A stretch of DNA of 64,000 nucleotides from Amylostereum areolatum. Taxonomy: Eukaryota > Basidiomycota > Agaricomycetes > Russulales > Stereaceae. Location of the stretch: the NCBI GenBank assembly GCA_012932865.1, contig SAXG01000012.1, forward strand, positions 434,001-498,000, read 5' to 3'. The position numbers were made by a program, and so were the translations under genes. Within the stretch, counting starts at the first letter, position 1, and every line of letters starts with the position of its first letter. This document shows positions 11,608 to 23,223 of this stretch, one piece after another. The notes below the pieces were generated by a model, which was not told where the DNA came from, searched no databases, and saw only the letters and a list, made by a program, of their open reading frames with translations.

Positions 11608-13891
11608 TCAGGTGTTCGTAGTCGTGGTGGTGGAAGGTGTGTAAGCAAGACCTGAAAGCATCATTAACATCAACATTACAATGGAAATGTCAACAAACAG
11701 CTCACCGGTTCTGTGAGAGGGAAACCATGCTGGTTTAGCACGTCATCGTAAGATATAACGACGAGCAGACTTACCCCTTGCAGTGGTTATTGATGCCAGA
11801 AGGAATGCATGATAGATATCGGCACCAAGAACAGGCTGTAGATGAATGTAATCGGATTGTAGATAGGCGCAAGGAAGGAACGAAGACTTGCCAGCGTAGG
11901 GGTCCGACGTGTAAAAATTCCTGATTAAAACAACGTAGAGGACAACGAAAAGGGGAATGGCAGCAACGCGGAAGCACCACATTATAATTTTGTGGCGTTT
12001 TGTGGTGCTGATGACAGGGTAGAGAGTCGTCCCGACGAGCACACCAATCAAGAATCCGCCGAGGTGGGCTAGGGGGCGAATAGTCAGACGGTGGATGTCT
12101 GGATGGCGCAAGTAGTGAAATCCAGACCAAAGTTGTCCACATCTGATGAAATGTCAGCCTCGAGTTACAGACACCAATGTAGGAACTCACATGGTATGAA
12201 ACCGAGCGCAACACCGATAACTAGCTCGATGGTCATAAATGCTAACTAGAAATCGATAAGTATACAGGATACATGACGAAACGGTGGTGCCTACTCGACG
12301 ACCAGGCTGAGGAATAATCTTCCAGTGAGCGAAAAGATCAACCCAGGTGACCTACAGGAATGTGTCAATCAAAAAGACGTAGACATCATCCAGGCAGAAC
12401 CACAAACCGCTATAGACCCAAATATTGCGCCGCTTGCACCAACAGATGGTACACCGACAAGCGCGAAGTTCCCTCCAAGGACATTCCTATATTAAAAAAG
12501 CCGTTACTTACTGAGGAAACAACGGGATGCGACATGCTTGCCCGAAGATCCCCGCGGCGAAATATAGGATTAAAAACCCTGCTGATCCCATTTCACGCTC
12601 GATCTACGGCATGGTGAGAGACGGTCTGGATAGGCTATGAATAAGACGTACTTGGGCGCCAGCCGTTAATTGAGCAAGAAGGTTGAGAATGATATGGATA
12701 AAGCCAGCGTGGAGGAAGATCGGGGTGATAAATCTGAACATCGAGGGGAAGGGATGAGAAGCGTGATTGGGACGAGCTGAAAACCGCCTTGCCTCCACCA
12801 CTGATTGGGGTCTTCGCCCGTCGGAATGCCTCCGAAGCCACAGAGGTCGCTAAAGGGACACAGTTCATCCGGCGGGTTGGCAGTGTCGTTCATACCTAGG
12901 GAGTGGGACATAAATAACAAACGGACTAAGAAAAAGGCGGCGAACATGGAAAGTCTTGAGCGACGGGAACAGTCAGCACATTCTTCATACATGGGGGGAA
13001 GCGAGCGCCGAGGTTTATGAATGCGCTGGTCGAAGGCCCGAGCATTGGGTTTACTACAGGCTGCGCATATAAACGTTAGTTTATGTGGGAGTGCAAAGGG
13101 CAAAAACATAGAAGGTGAACAAACTTTGAAGGATACAGGAGTGCCTTGCTGCCTGCTGTTAAGCACGAGTTCATAGATGAACACTGATATCATGACCACT
13201 GATAGTACCCAGGCTAAAATGACAGTATGCGTCTCTGCATGCATATACAGACAAGGAAGCGACGTACATACGACGGGATACTGCTGTCTCCCGATGCCAC
13301 GCTTTTTGTTCTCTATGCGTTGCTCAATGGGATATCTGCCGATCGGGTTGAAGAAACGAGCCAATGGACCTCTGGAGTCCTCTGATAGGGGTGTCTGTGC
13401 CGTATCCTTAGGATTAAGATATTCTGAAGCGAGGTTTCCATCTGAGTGAGGTGATTGAATGAAAGCATTTACGTGACTTGCCTGGTTCATGATAGTCGTT
13501 TACACCGCTAAATTTGGCCGCATTGCCGACAAGTGAAGAATCACCCCTGTCTGAGTAACCCTGATAAGTGTTCTTGGAGGGATCGTCCGAGTAGGGATTA
13601 TGGTAGCCGTCTAAGCCCGAATCGGAGGGAGTGCGGGAATGGTCGTAAGGATCTCTTGGAGAAGGTGAGGAACTTTCGAGAATAGTTGACCTAATGAATA
13701 GAGAAACGAGGATGAGCCATGTTGTGACGAACGAAGACGGGAGCATCGCACCGTTTGGTGGTAAAAACGTCCGTAGGCTCGTCCTGGTTTACGAAGGTAG
13801 AATCTGAACGATCTGGAAGACGGTGCGATGGCGTGTATCGGTCCAAAGAAGAATCAGGAGGATATGAGCTGAGAGGAATTGAGGACGACAT
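11608..13891 (-). CDS. Rhomboid-family intramembrane serine protease
   Basis: This is a 498-residue polytopic rhomboid (S54). It has a disordered cytosolic N-terminus, a first TM segment (VSWVLSVVMISVFIYELVL) and the L1 WR motif (NQWWRFITPIFLHAG). The TM2 pattern HAGFIHIILN, the catalytic serine in VPSVGASGAIFG and the catalytic histidine in VDNFAHLGGFL are all intact, so it should be active. The Cys-rich tail (CSWCRYLSCIPSGINNHC) is typical of fungal members. Sixteen exons sum exactly; they include a 15-nt exon (12142-12128) and a 5-nt exon (11710-11706). Three introns begin with GC (donors at 13481, 12792 and 11891). It is convergent with the hydrolase-like gene, about 180 bp away. Confidence 0.9.
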
Positions 13892-14090
13892 TGTGGGGGG
13901 AGGAAGAATCGAGCGTTGAGGCGGGCGCGTGTTCTGAATATATATATTAGAGCAGGAGAAGCGTCGCGGCGCTGCACGCGCCCGCCACGATGGACTGCGC
14001 TTGACTTCGCCGCAGACGTCATCCAGACCACCGCGGCCATTGTCCTGTCCATCGCCGTCGCCGTCGCTCTCGTCCTCATCTTCGCCCTCG

Positions 14091-16914
14091 ATGGTGCGAC
14101 TATCTTACAATACAGAATTCACTCACACAGCAGCCTTACTTTCCCTCGCCCTCGCCCTCGGTCTCGGTCTCCTTCGTTTTCTTGTCCTCGGTTCGTCCCC
14201 GTCCTCTCTTCCTCACTCGTTCATCCGCTCATCCACGGTTTGCACAGACCGCTTCGATCCTTCTCATTGCGATGCACTCGTATCAACGGGCCGTTGGTTA
14301 GACAGTGCTTTCAAAACTTGGCAGCCTGATGGTATGTCTTCAATCCGCCCCCACTTCGCTTGTAATGACCTCCCACAAGGCTGCATGACACACACTTACA
14401 AGCCCAACGATGCACAATCTTGCCTCAAGTCCCGCTCCATCGTCTTCATAGGCGACTCTGTCACCCGCAAACTCTTCTTCCAATTCGCCAACATCCTCGA
14501 TTCATCCCTTCCCGTCGCTCTTCCTAACGATGATGCAAAACACACGGATCATGCACTGCATGCCCCCTCCTCCATCGACATATCGTTCTTCTGGGATCCC
14601 TTCCTCAATTCCACTCATATGCAGGATATCCTGTCCCTGTCCGTCCACTCTGCCTCTCGCAAGCGCCCGGGGCTTCTTGTCATCGGTTCTGGGCTCTGGT
14701 ACTTGCGCTACGCTGAGTCTTCCGGCGGCCTTCCTGCCTGGCAAGCCAAAATGGAATTCGTTCTCGAGACCCTCGCTCACTCGAAACCACAAGTGGCGGA
14801 ATCCATTGTTGTTTTACCTATCGAGGACATCATTGAATCTAAACTCTCCACGGAGCGCGCCGCGACGATGTTAGCATCCGATAGGGATGCCATGAACTCG
14901 GAACTATACCATAGGGTACATCCGCCATCACCTGGGCTCGAGGTATTCCCCCAAAAAACATGATGCTCCCATCGTCATACCCACGGTTTTCAATGACATG
15001 CTCGATCCCTCTCAAACGGAAGACGGCCTCCACTTCGTGGACTCTCTCGTTCGTACGCAGGCCAACATTCTGTTGAACCACAAATGCAATAACGAACTAC
15101 CGAAAACGTTTCCTCTGGACAAGACATGTTGTAGATCGTATCCACGGCCGTCCGTTTTGCATCTCATCGTGTTAGCCCTCATAGTGTTATGGGGGCCATA
15201 TTCGTTCATCCTCTCACGCCGATACGGTAAGTTCCCAGAATAGGTTGCTCCTAGGCGGATGCTCATTTGCAAGTACACCAGGGCCTCACTTTCCCGGATC
15301 TCCTCTGGTGACTGAAAACCAACTTCCCTCTCTTGTCGTCAGCGGGGCCATCGCTCTTATATACCTTGCTGATCGTACTAGCTTCTGGCTAAAAGAACAC
15401 AAGCACTTCAACCCCTGGACGTTTGCCTTCACCACTCTTTCGTGTCTTGCCTTTGGGCTAGTGACAGTCAAGCGCGCTGACAAGGACCTCGGTTTCTTGA
15501 ACCGAGAGCAGTCTGACGAATGGAAGGGCTGGATGCAAAGTAAGCTCGAGCTATCATCATCGAGCTTTAGTTTATATGGGCATTTCAGTTGCAATTCTCA
15601 TTTACCATTACTTTGGCGCGTCCAGGGTATCGGGCATTTATAACCCCATCCGCGTGCTCGTTGCATCCTACCTTTTCATGACAGGATACGGCCATACAAC
15701 CTATTACATCAAGAAGGCCGAGTTCGGATTTCTACGCGTAGCCCAGGTTAGACGTTCTCTGCTTGCCACTTACTTGTTTGCTAACATCGCTGTCTTTAGA
15801 TCCTTATCCGAATCAATCTTTTCACTCTGCTCCTCGCCTACGCAATGAACACGGACTACGTGTCCTACTACTTCTCGCCGTTGGTTTCGATGTGGTATCT
15901 CATCATTTACGCCACCATGGCCATCGGTTCCCAATACAATGAACGAGCCGTATTCCTAATCGGCAAAATCGTTAGCTTCTATGGCCTTCATGACATGGTT
16001 CATGAGCGAGCACTGGCTTTTGGAAGGCCTGTTCGAACTGCTGGAGACGTTCTGCGGCATCCATTGGTCGGCGAAGGAATGGGCGTTCCGGGTGAATCTG
16101 GACCTATGGATCGTTTACGTGGGCATGCTCGCCGCTGTGGTCACAGTCAAACTACGGGAACATCGCTTGACCGACCACCCCCAGTGGCCGTTAGTCATCA
16201 AAGCTTCTACTGCGGCTTCGGCCTTCGTCATCCTTTGGTTTTTCACCTTCGAGCTCACTCAACCGACCAAGTTCGCGTACAATGCATGGCACCCGTACAT
16301 ATCCTTCCTCCCCGTCCTTGCGTTTGTCGTTCTACGCAACGCAAATGCCATCTTGCGATCGGCGACCTCCCGCGCCTTTGCCTTTATCGGCCGGTGTTCG
16401 CTGGAGACATTCATCATCCAGTACCACCTGTGGCTAGCAGCGGACACGAAGGGCATCCTCATTGTCATCCCTTGGACGCGCTGGCGCTCTCCGAACATGG
16501 TCATCACAGCCGCTATGTTCATCCTCGTCAGTCACTACGTCGCGTTGGCCACCGGCGAAATCACATCGTGGATATGCGGGACGGGAAGCACACGCCAAAG
16601 CCTCCCGACTACGATCCGCGGAAGCACAAGCGCAAGGCAGCAGCCGACACGACCGCAACACCGGCTCATCAACGTTAGACGGCGAACCGCCCGAGCCCAA
16701 GGATGAAGCTGGAATTCCGATGGATCCGCCAACACCGCGCAGACCCCGATGGGTTGATCGCCTGGCAGAGGGCTCTTCCTCCGCGGCATCCCCTGGGTTC
16801 CGCGTCTGGTACGGGGAGACGGAATGGCAGCCGGGTGTGGAGGTGAAAGTAGCCATCGGGTTTGGGGTAATGTGGTTAGTGAACATGCTATGGTCCTATC
16901 CGCCCCCGACATAG
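14091..16914 (+). CDS. CAS1: Cas1-type (CASD1 family) polysaccharide O-acetyltransferase, frame-broken as printed
   Basis: The family acetylates glycans in the Golgi (Cryptococcus capsule Cas1, human CASD1). A signal-anchor start ([20 protein letters not shown]) precedes a luminal SGNH/PC-esterase domain with [19 protein letters not shown] (catalytic Ser) and [11 protein letters not shown] (Asp and His). A roughly ten-TM acyltransferase domain follows ([20 protein letters not shown], then [13 protein letters not shown]). Exons are 14091-14190, 14248-14331, 14380-15226, 15282-15539, 15589-15746 and 15800-16914. The frame breaks four times: an extra base in the C5A6 run at 14948-14958, an extra base near 15978, and missing bases near 16580 and 16650. 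With those corrections the length is 853 residues and all motifs are intact. Confidence 0.8.
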
Positions 16915-17466
16915 ACTCGTGCGCTCGGACAATACTATAACGGACTACAGGATCTTTTCCCATCTCATTGTAAATACATACCCCACCCTAATACACAGTA
17001 TCCTGCCTTGATGGCCAAGCACATCTGCGGCGCAATGGACGGTTCGTGGACGATATCAGCTCAAGGTCGTCAAGTAACCCTTTTTCATTCGGACAATATC
17101 GAAATACAAAGATGGTATCGACTGCGAGAGGTGACTAAACCTGTAACAGCTGTAGTCCATCTACTATGTACTCACGACCGGGGATACCTTCGTAGACATC
17201 GTCAGTACGAGGTGGAAGGAAAGGAAAAGGGAATCATAAGGTTGAAGACAAAAATAGTTTGGATACATCGTAGCTGCACGAGCTCAGATGAAGGATGTAA
17301 TCATAAACAGGCGGGGAAACTCTCGCACACTCACCTCAGAGAAACAAGTGAAGCGTCTGTTCACGATGAGCAACGTTGCAATCTGAGGAGTGACTGTCAG
17401 CAATGAGCGTGAAAAGGGGAGACAAAAGACGAGAAGATCAGTATTAGCATGGTATATTCGTCAACA

Positions 17467-17484
17467 CCGGTCCTTAGGACCGGC
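17467..17484. repeat. Short perfect inverted repeat
   Basis: CCGGTCC and GGACCGG flank a TTA centre, giving a 7-8 bp hairpin inside the presumed second intron of the minus-strand transcript. It may be chance. Confidence 0.4.
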
Positions 17485-17830
17485 TCTGTGCTTGACTTCT
17501 ATTTTATTCTATCATGTGAACGGATAACCAGAATGGGTACTCACGAGAATGACAAGCGAGACAGAGGGGCGTATTTGTTAGACCCTTGGGAAGAAACCGT
17601 GAGCATTGGAAAAACCAAAACGATGACGCCAGCCTCAGAAATTTGGGTATAGATGATAACAGTTCATCAGCCCGGAAGCTTCGAAGTAGCGATTCATACT
17701 TTATCTCGTCATGGGCGAGGACGAAGAAAACAACTCACCAGAAAGAGGCCAGAGGAAAGAACGAAGAGGAAGAGGAAGAGGAAGAGGGAAGAAGAAGAAA
17801 CGCGAAAAAATTCAGAAATTCTTCTCGCGC

Positions 17831-17853
17831 TTTATACCGCCTACATCACGTGA
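17831..17853 (-). promoter_or_regulatory. TATA box plus TCACGTGA E-box between the minus-strand unit and CUT8
   Basis: TATAAA on the minus strand (17836-17831) sits just downstream of a palindromic TCACGTGA (17846-17853). The E-box is also about 100 bp upstream of the CUT8 start on the plus strand and could serve both directions. Confidence 0.4.
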
Positions 17854-17956
17854 CATAAATTAGAAGAGCGCGGCGCGTGGCCGGTTGGCTTGAAAGTGGC
17901 AGGCTTGACGAGTCCGCCTTTCTCCCAGCCCCATCATCTTCTTGCTTTTTTCCACA

Positions 17957-19271
17957 ATGGCCAACGTCGCCTCCCCGCACCCCCAAATCGACTTTCACAG
18001 AGGTCTCGTCAGCCACTCCCCCTCCCCTTTCGGCTTCGGTTTCGGGCCTTCCTACTCATCTAACATGTCTCCCATGAACTGGCCCACGGCCGGTGGCCAC
18101 GGCGCCTTCACGAATCCCGTCGCCATCCAGCAACTCGCAACGACGATCAGTCACCCCTCACGTAACAACAAGAGGAGATTAGAAGATGAGGAGGGTCAGG
18201 AATCCGGACGTGGACCGCGAGACGAGGCGATGGACAGGAGCCCGACCCCAGAGCGCCCGAAACGCGCAGCGCCAAAACGTGCTCGGATAGTGGCGACTGG
18301 GTCGGACGGCAAAGGCGATAGTTCATCCAAAGAAAATAAGGCGTGCGATTCGGGCGACCAGGACGTTGACGTCGGGGTGTTGCTAGGTGAGTCGGCAGGT
18401 TCGACCATGGTCTTTCATGCTAAAACATGCGTTTGCAGCGAGTCTACCGCCTCAATCGCTCCTACCACTCCTTAATTCCCTTATTCAAACGCAGCCAGCA
18501 TTGAAGCCCGTCATTCTTTCTCTCATTCCCCGACCCTCCCTGGACACCGCTCTGCAGGTCCTAGCACAGTCTGCAAAGAAGCTTCGCGATGCCTATCCAT
18601 ATTCCACATCGTCGCCCTTTTCAAACGCTACCAGCTCTTTCCCAACGTCAACTTCCAGTCATTCCGGATTTGGCCTCGGTTCTGGATTCAACAGCCGACC
18701 CACTGCTTTCGGTTCGTTATCTTCAGGATTCGGACGACCATCTCCCACACCCACACCTCTCCCCCCCTCCTTCGGATCGGACTCGACGACGGGCATGCGC
18801 GACGAGTACATCGCGTCTCGTCTGCGTCCTCACATCAACGACTTTGTTTCTGCGTGTCTCTCCTACCTTCCCTACTTTTCGTACATTCCCGCACCATCCT
18901 CCTCCCCGCCTTCGTCCCTACAAGATCAACACAAAGACAAATCACCTCCGACGGAGACGTTCGCGTTCCTCGAGGCGCTCACGTCGCACGTGCTATCGCA
19001 GCCCGCGCTGACGCAAGCGTCCCTCGTACCGATGCTGCTCCCTCGGCTGGTGGACGAATGGCGAGCGTGGGTGGATCGGGTGGACGATGTCGTGAACAAG
19101 CAGGCGGGCATGTTCGGTGGAGAGACGGTGCGCGGGTGGGAGCGGAGTCTGGACGCGTTTGCGGAGGCCAAGGACCACGGCCTCGAGGCGTTACGTGACG
19201 TTCGGGATCGATGGGCGGCGAAGGTGGGGTGGTTGGTGGGACGGAGAGTTCAGCATATGATGATGGATTGA
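17957..19271 (+). CDS. CUT8: Nuclear proteasome tethering factor Cut8/Sts1
   Basis: Cut8/Sts1 retains the 26S proteasome in the nucleus by binding the nuclear envelope. Two exons (17957-18386, 18439-19271) encode 420 residues. The N-terminus is disordered with a basic patch (PKRAAPKRARIVATGSDGKG), as expected for the short-lived lysine-rich arm. The conserved core follows: VLLASLPPQSLLPLLNSLI, then LDTALQVLAQSAKKLRDAYP. After a Ser/Gly/Phe linker come the helical-bundle segments (YIASRLRPHINDFVSACLSY, then FLEALTSHVLSQP, then LVDEWRAWVDRVDDVVNKQA). It ends with an amphipathic stretch near WLVGRRVQHMM. The start follows a pyrimidine-rich leader. Confidence 0.85.
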
Positions 19272-20505
19272 TTTTGGGACATGGTTTGGAAGTTGGACGA
19301 CGCTGGCCGTGTATATACCCTGTACGTCTCATCCGACTCGGGTAGATCTGTGTCTGTTCTGCCGCTTTTGGTTTCTTGCTCGACTCTCGGCTTGTTTGGA
19401 TGTTACGACCTTAATGAACTATGTTGGCCCTCGGCGTTCGCCCGCCTCTATGCAGTATTTGTACCGTATGCTCTCTGCCAGTGAACTTTTCACCTTAGTC
19501 GCGGCGCAATGACGAGTTCGTAGTCACATGACCCGCGTGGTTGGCTGATCGCCGAGTGGCCGCTTCTCTCCGGCTCCGTCCACGCAAGGTTATTTGCTGG
19601 CTGCCACCGCTCGCACTCTCGCAGGTTCCTCACCCTCTCGCTGTGTCCTCCTCTCGCGTTCAAGTACCCCCAGGCCGAGCCCATGCATGATACATCATGC
19701 ATTTCGTTTGAAACCCCGCGCTCCTTCGGCCCCGGCGTCCTTCCACTCCGTTCTCCTCGACGCTGCCGCACGCGCGTACGTTCGCGTACGGACCTACACC
19801 GACGACTCTGCGTCTCCCAAAGGAGGACAAGGGACGACCTTACCCACCTTCGCTCGTGAGGACGGAGCGTCCTAGCGTACGACGGGAACGCGAAGGGCCA
19901 TGCACCGCAGTATGTTTCGCTTTCTCTGACGCATCGACGGCGCCCGTTCATAACGCCTGTGCTCATTGTCAGATTGTGGCTACGACGCGATAATTTTGTG
20001 CAAGGCTCGTCTACCGTATCGCATACGGCGTTCAAGACAGCGGCCACGTCATCGGAGCCAATGGCGAACGCCACCATGTCGGAGGGGTCTGTGCGCCTGG
20101 TGACGCAGACGCCTCGACACAAAACATACGCCCGGGAGGCTGTAGATCCGCGTGAAACCCCGCTTGGAACTCCTGTGGCCCGCGGACACGTACGGCGCCA
20201 ACCTTTCACGCGTCGGGAGATGTATGTGGACGATCCAGCCTCCTGGTCCGACCGATGGCCAACGTGCGACCCCGGACCGGACCCTTTAGACTTTCCCCTT
20301 CGCTCGGCGCCGTTCGTATCCCTCCAGCCGCCCACCGTCGACCGCGTGCTCCCTGAGCCTATCGCGCGCTCGCGATTTGGTAAACCTCCATTTGTGCGCG
20401 TCCCGCGCCGCTTCAAAACACAGGATTCGCGTCGGATGCGCCCCGACCCTTCGAAAGAGGGTGTTGGGATGTATCCATCCTAGCCACACGTTCACGCTTC
20501 ATGAC
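19272..20505 (+). other. Possible 5' exons of the PPR-like gene, unresolved
   Basis: A frame from ATG 19687 reads like a mitochondrial presequence (MIHHAFRLKPRAPSAPASFH, rich in R, S and A) and ends at a GTGAGG donor (19854). A frame from about 19911 to 20483 then encodes a block (MYVDDPASWSDRWPTCDPGP, then DFPLRSAPFVSLQP) that is clearly similar to the start of the next entry. Phases between these pieces do not match without an indel, so I do not join them. The rest (19272-19686) is the CUT8 3' region. Confidence 0.3.
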
Positions 20506-21817
20506 ATGAGCGTGGAGGATCCGGCGCAGAGTCCTGCGCAAACGTGGACGGATGCGTCGGGGCCTGCCCCGTCCGACTTCCCCCTTTGCGACGCGCCGCT
20601 GGTGTCTGTGGAGCCACTGGTCGCGGTTCAAGTCCCGATGCCGGGAGGCACTGCTCCTACCGCGTCGCGAACGCAACTAAAGGAGCGGATGGTGCATGTG
20701 CACGCGAACCCTCCGAGGGATGGACGACGGAGCAGCGTTTCGGAGATGGTGACGCTGCATCGAACGACGGGACGGCACCTGCACAGCACACGGTCGTTCA
20801 ACTTGCTGGTCGCGGCACACATGCGATTCGGGCGGTACGGACGGGCGAGCGGACTGCTGAAGGAGATGCGAATGCGAGGGATCCCGGCCAACGTGGAGAC
20901 GTGGAAATTGCGGACGCGACTACTGGTGCGACGAGGGATATGGCCGGAAGCGTGGGTGAGCGTGACGAACGCGCGGGAAGACTACATGGGCAAGGCGCTG
21001 GGGGCGTCTGGGGTGCCGGTCGCGGTGTGGGCGGAGCTTCTGGGGACGGCGGCGCTGGGGGCGATGCGACGATTGAAGGGAAAGCCGAGGGAAAGGGAAA
21101 GGGTGATGGGGAACGTGGACCGGGGGATGACGAGTGGGACGCGGTACGGGCTGGTGATGGGGGCGCGGGAGGAGCTGGTGAAGGACGGGGGGGCGATACC
21201 CCCGAACCGGGTGGTGGTGATGACGGTGCAAGCGCTGTTGCGGATGGGAGAGCGGGAGGGAGCGCGATCGCTGACGGAGGCGTTCTTAGGGACGGAGTCG
21301 GAAGGACTAGGTCGACGGCTGGTGAACACGTACGTGGGCCCGTGGGAGAAGCGACGAGGACTGGGAAGCTACTACAAGACGACGCGGGACCTGCGGCGAT
21401 TTCTGCGACGGTGCCCATCGCTTAGGCTGGACGGCTACGACGCTGTTTCGGCTGCTGGGACACCTGACGCGGGCGCGGGGATCTGGGACGAGCCGTGCAG
21501 TGCGGTTGGTGAGGTGGTTTCGCGGGCGGTGGGGGGAGCGGGTGGTGACGGAGCGGGTGCAGCGGCGACTGGTTCTGCTGGCGGGGAAGGAAGGGCGTCG
21601 GGATGTGGTGAAGGCGGTGATGGCGCGGTGGCGGCGACGGCGGCACGTGCGATACCTGTGGCGGATGGAGAGGGAGGTGCGAGGGCGGAGGTACGTTCGA
21701 GGGCGGGGACGGGTGGAACGATCACGGGACGGGAAGGTGTACGGCGGACGGGGAAGGAGCGAGCGTGACCTTCGCCGTGCGTTGACCGCGGTTCGTGCTC
21801 GACTGGGCTCTATCTAG
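20506..21817 (+). CDS. Pentatricopeptide-repeat-like protein, probably mitochondrial; frame-broken as printed
   Basis: At least 436 residues. A PPR-like helical hairpin is visible (HSTRSFNLLVAAHMRFGRYG, then RASGLLKEMRMRGIPANVET). Further degenerate helices follow, and the C-terminus is very arginine-rich (VKAVMARWRRRRHVRYLWRM). PPR proteins bind organellar RNA; this one's target is unknown. Coding switches frame near 21424 (CTTAGGCTGG): after it the frame reading TLFRLLGHLTRAR is the one that continues the repeat pattern. Removing one base makes the length an exact codon multiple. Base use is extreme, strongly G-rich on this strand. The start is uncertain because similar sequence lies upstream. 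Confidence 0.55.
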
Positions 21818-22309
21818 AACAGGAAACAGGAAATGTAAATGGTCGTCGACCATTGTTCGCGTCCGAACGTCCTTGCCACATTCTGTGTCACCCATCGCCG
21901 GCGTGCCCGACCGTGAATTCGATCGAGCTCCTGTCCGTGCGGAGAATCGCCTGTGCGTCGGTCACCTCCTCTCCCGATCCTCGGCCTCCCCTTCCCTCTT
22001 CAGATTCGCGAGATCTGCCCTCTCAGGTCCCCTCGTCCCCTTTCAGCTCCTTTCTTTATTGCAATTCTCCCCAATATTCCAATTAGGGTCCCTCCGCCCA
22101 CTTCTGGCCAACACACTTGGGCCTTGGCTCCCCCGTTCTTTCACAGCTGCAACCCCGTCTCGATTGCCGGCTAACGTGTCATTCCCCTCTCTCCCCGGTA
22201 TTGGTCTCAAACATTTCTCCCCTCACCCCCTCGCCTTTATAACCACCCATGCTCCCGTTCTCCGTTCCCCACTTCCCCCCCTTCTCTCTCTTTTATTTTA
22301 TCTTTCCAT
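21818..22309. other. Intergenic, pyrimidine-rich on plus strand
   Basis: A CT-rich leader region lies upstream of the Rex4-like gene (strongest at 22250-22308), typical of basidiomycete promoters and 5' UTRs. No gene seen. Confidence 0.4.
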
Positions 22310-23223
22310 ATGACCCCTCACTACCGCGCCCCTGCCCCAGAGCAGATCCTCGCCATCTCCTGCGTCTCCGTCGGTGTCGGTCCTGGAGGCACCACCGCTA
22401 TGCTCGCGTGCGTCCCCCTCCCTCCACGCCTTTTAAATACCTGTCCCCGACCTCCTCCCCCAGACGCGTCGCCATCACCGATTATCGTGGCAACCAGCTC
22501 CTCGACTGCTATGTCGCTCCCACCATGACCGTCTCCGATTTTCGCACCGCAACCACCGGCATCGAACCCGCTCACCTTTCTTCTCGTACGCCTCAATCCC
22601 TTTCTCCCATTTTAGCGCTTCCCCGACCGATTGGCCTGCACCGCCACCTGTCTTCTCCAGCTTCGGCCTACCCCTTCGGGCAGATCCAGAAGCACGTAGC
22701 CGGCATCATCCGTGACAAGGTCATCGTCGGGTAAGCCGCCCCCCCGCGCGCTCACCACTCAATCCTCCTTCCCTGACCCCCCCTCCTCCTTTCGCCCTTA
22801 GTCACTCCCTTTGGAACGACCTCTCCGTTCTCGGCATCCCTCACCCTGCCGTCAACACCCGCGACGTCGCCCTCTATCAACCCTTCCGCAACGCCCTCCA
22901 TTCTCCAAACCAAATCGTCGGCCTTCAAACCCTCACCTGGCGTCTCATGCGTCGTCGTTGCCAGGAAGGCTTGATCAACCCAGTGCGTCCTTTCCCGCGT
23001 TTCGCCTACGTGCTTCTCCTGAGCGACATCGCCCCGCCTGCTTTTTTTCTCCCTTCTTTTCTGCCCTGCACACTCCTCACCCGTCGCTTCCCTCCAGCTC
23101 GAGAACGCCCGCGCCGCGCTCGATCTCTACCGCTCGCACGCCACCGAGTGGGAGAACACCATCGGCGAAGGCCAGTGGCCCTCCGTCCTCCCTCCCAGCA
23201 CTTTCTCCCGCTGCTATATCTGA
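22310..23223 (+). CDS. Rex4/ISG20-type 3'-5' exonuclease-like protein with degenerate active site
   Basis: Five exons (22310-22407, 22464-22585, 22661-22730, 22802-22982, 23098-23223) encode 198 residues covering just an exonuclease (DEDDh) domain. The backbone is clear: VGVGPGGTTAMLARVAITDY, then TGIEPAHLS, then VIVGHSLWNDLSVLGIPHPA, then ENARAALDLYRSH. The first motif, normally DCE before MVGVG, reads AISCVSVGVG, so the catalytic Asp and Glu are Ser and Val. The last motif, normally QxGxHSSVEDA, reads QEGLINPLENA, losing His and Asp. Only the middle GHSLWND aspartate remains. It is therefore probably a non-catalytic RNA-binding or scaffold protein. Identity as a Rex4-family member is solid; function is open. 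Confidence 0.8.

Larger units (their letters stand above)
16915..17956 (-). other. Possible minus-strand spliced transcript of unknown product
   Basis: About 1 kb without a recognisable protein. On the minus strand it holds four near-perfect GTGAGT donors (first bases 17738, 17544, 17334 and 17075) with plausible branch and acceptor sequences between them, for example CTCAG before 17381. A promoter-like head lies just outside: TATAAA at 17836-17831, a TCACGTGA box at 17853-17846, and a pyrimidine-rich stretch 17812-17760 typical of fungal transcription starts. Joining the implied exons gave no frame longer than about 40 residues that I recognise. It may encode a small protein with boundaries I have wrong, or a spliced non-coding RNA. 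Confidence 0.3.

Noticed and set aside
17711..17859. Short highly basic plus-strand ORF (GEDEENNSPERGQRKERRGR and so on)
   Set aside because: It is the complement of a pyrimidine-rich leader downstream of a minus-strand TATA box. The composition explains the open frame.
20544..21425. Long Gly/Asp/Ala-rich plus ORF and antisense Ser/Pro ORF over the PPR-like gene
   Set aside because: They are frame shadows of a G-rich coding strand. The PPR frame has the helical hairpin pattern; these are low complexity.
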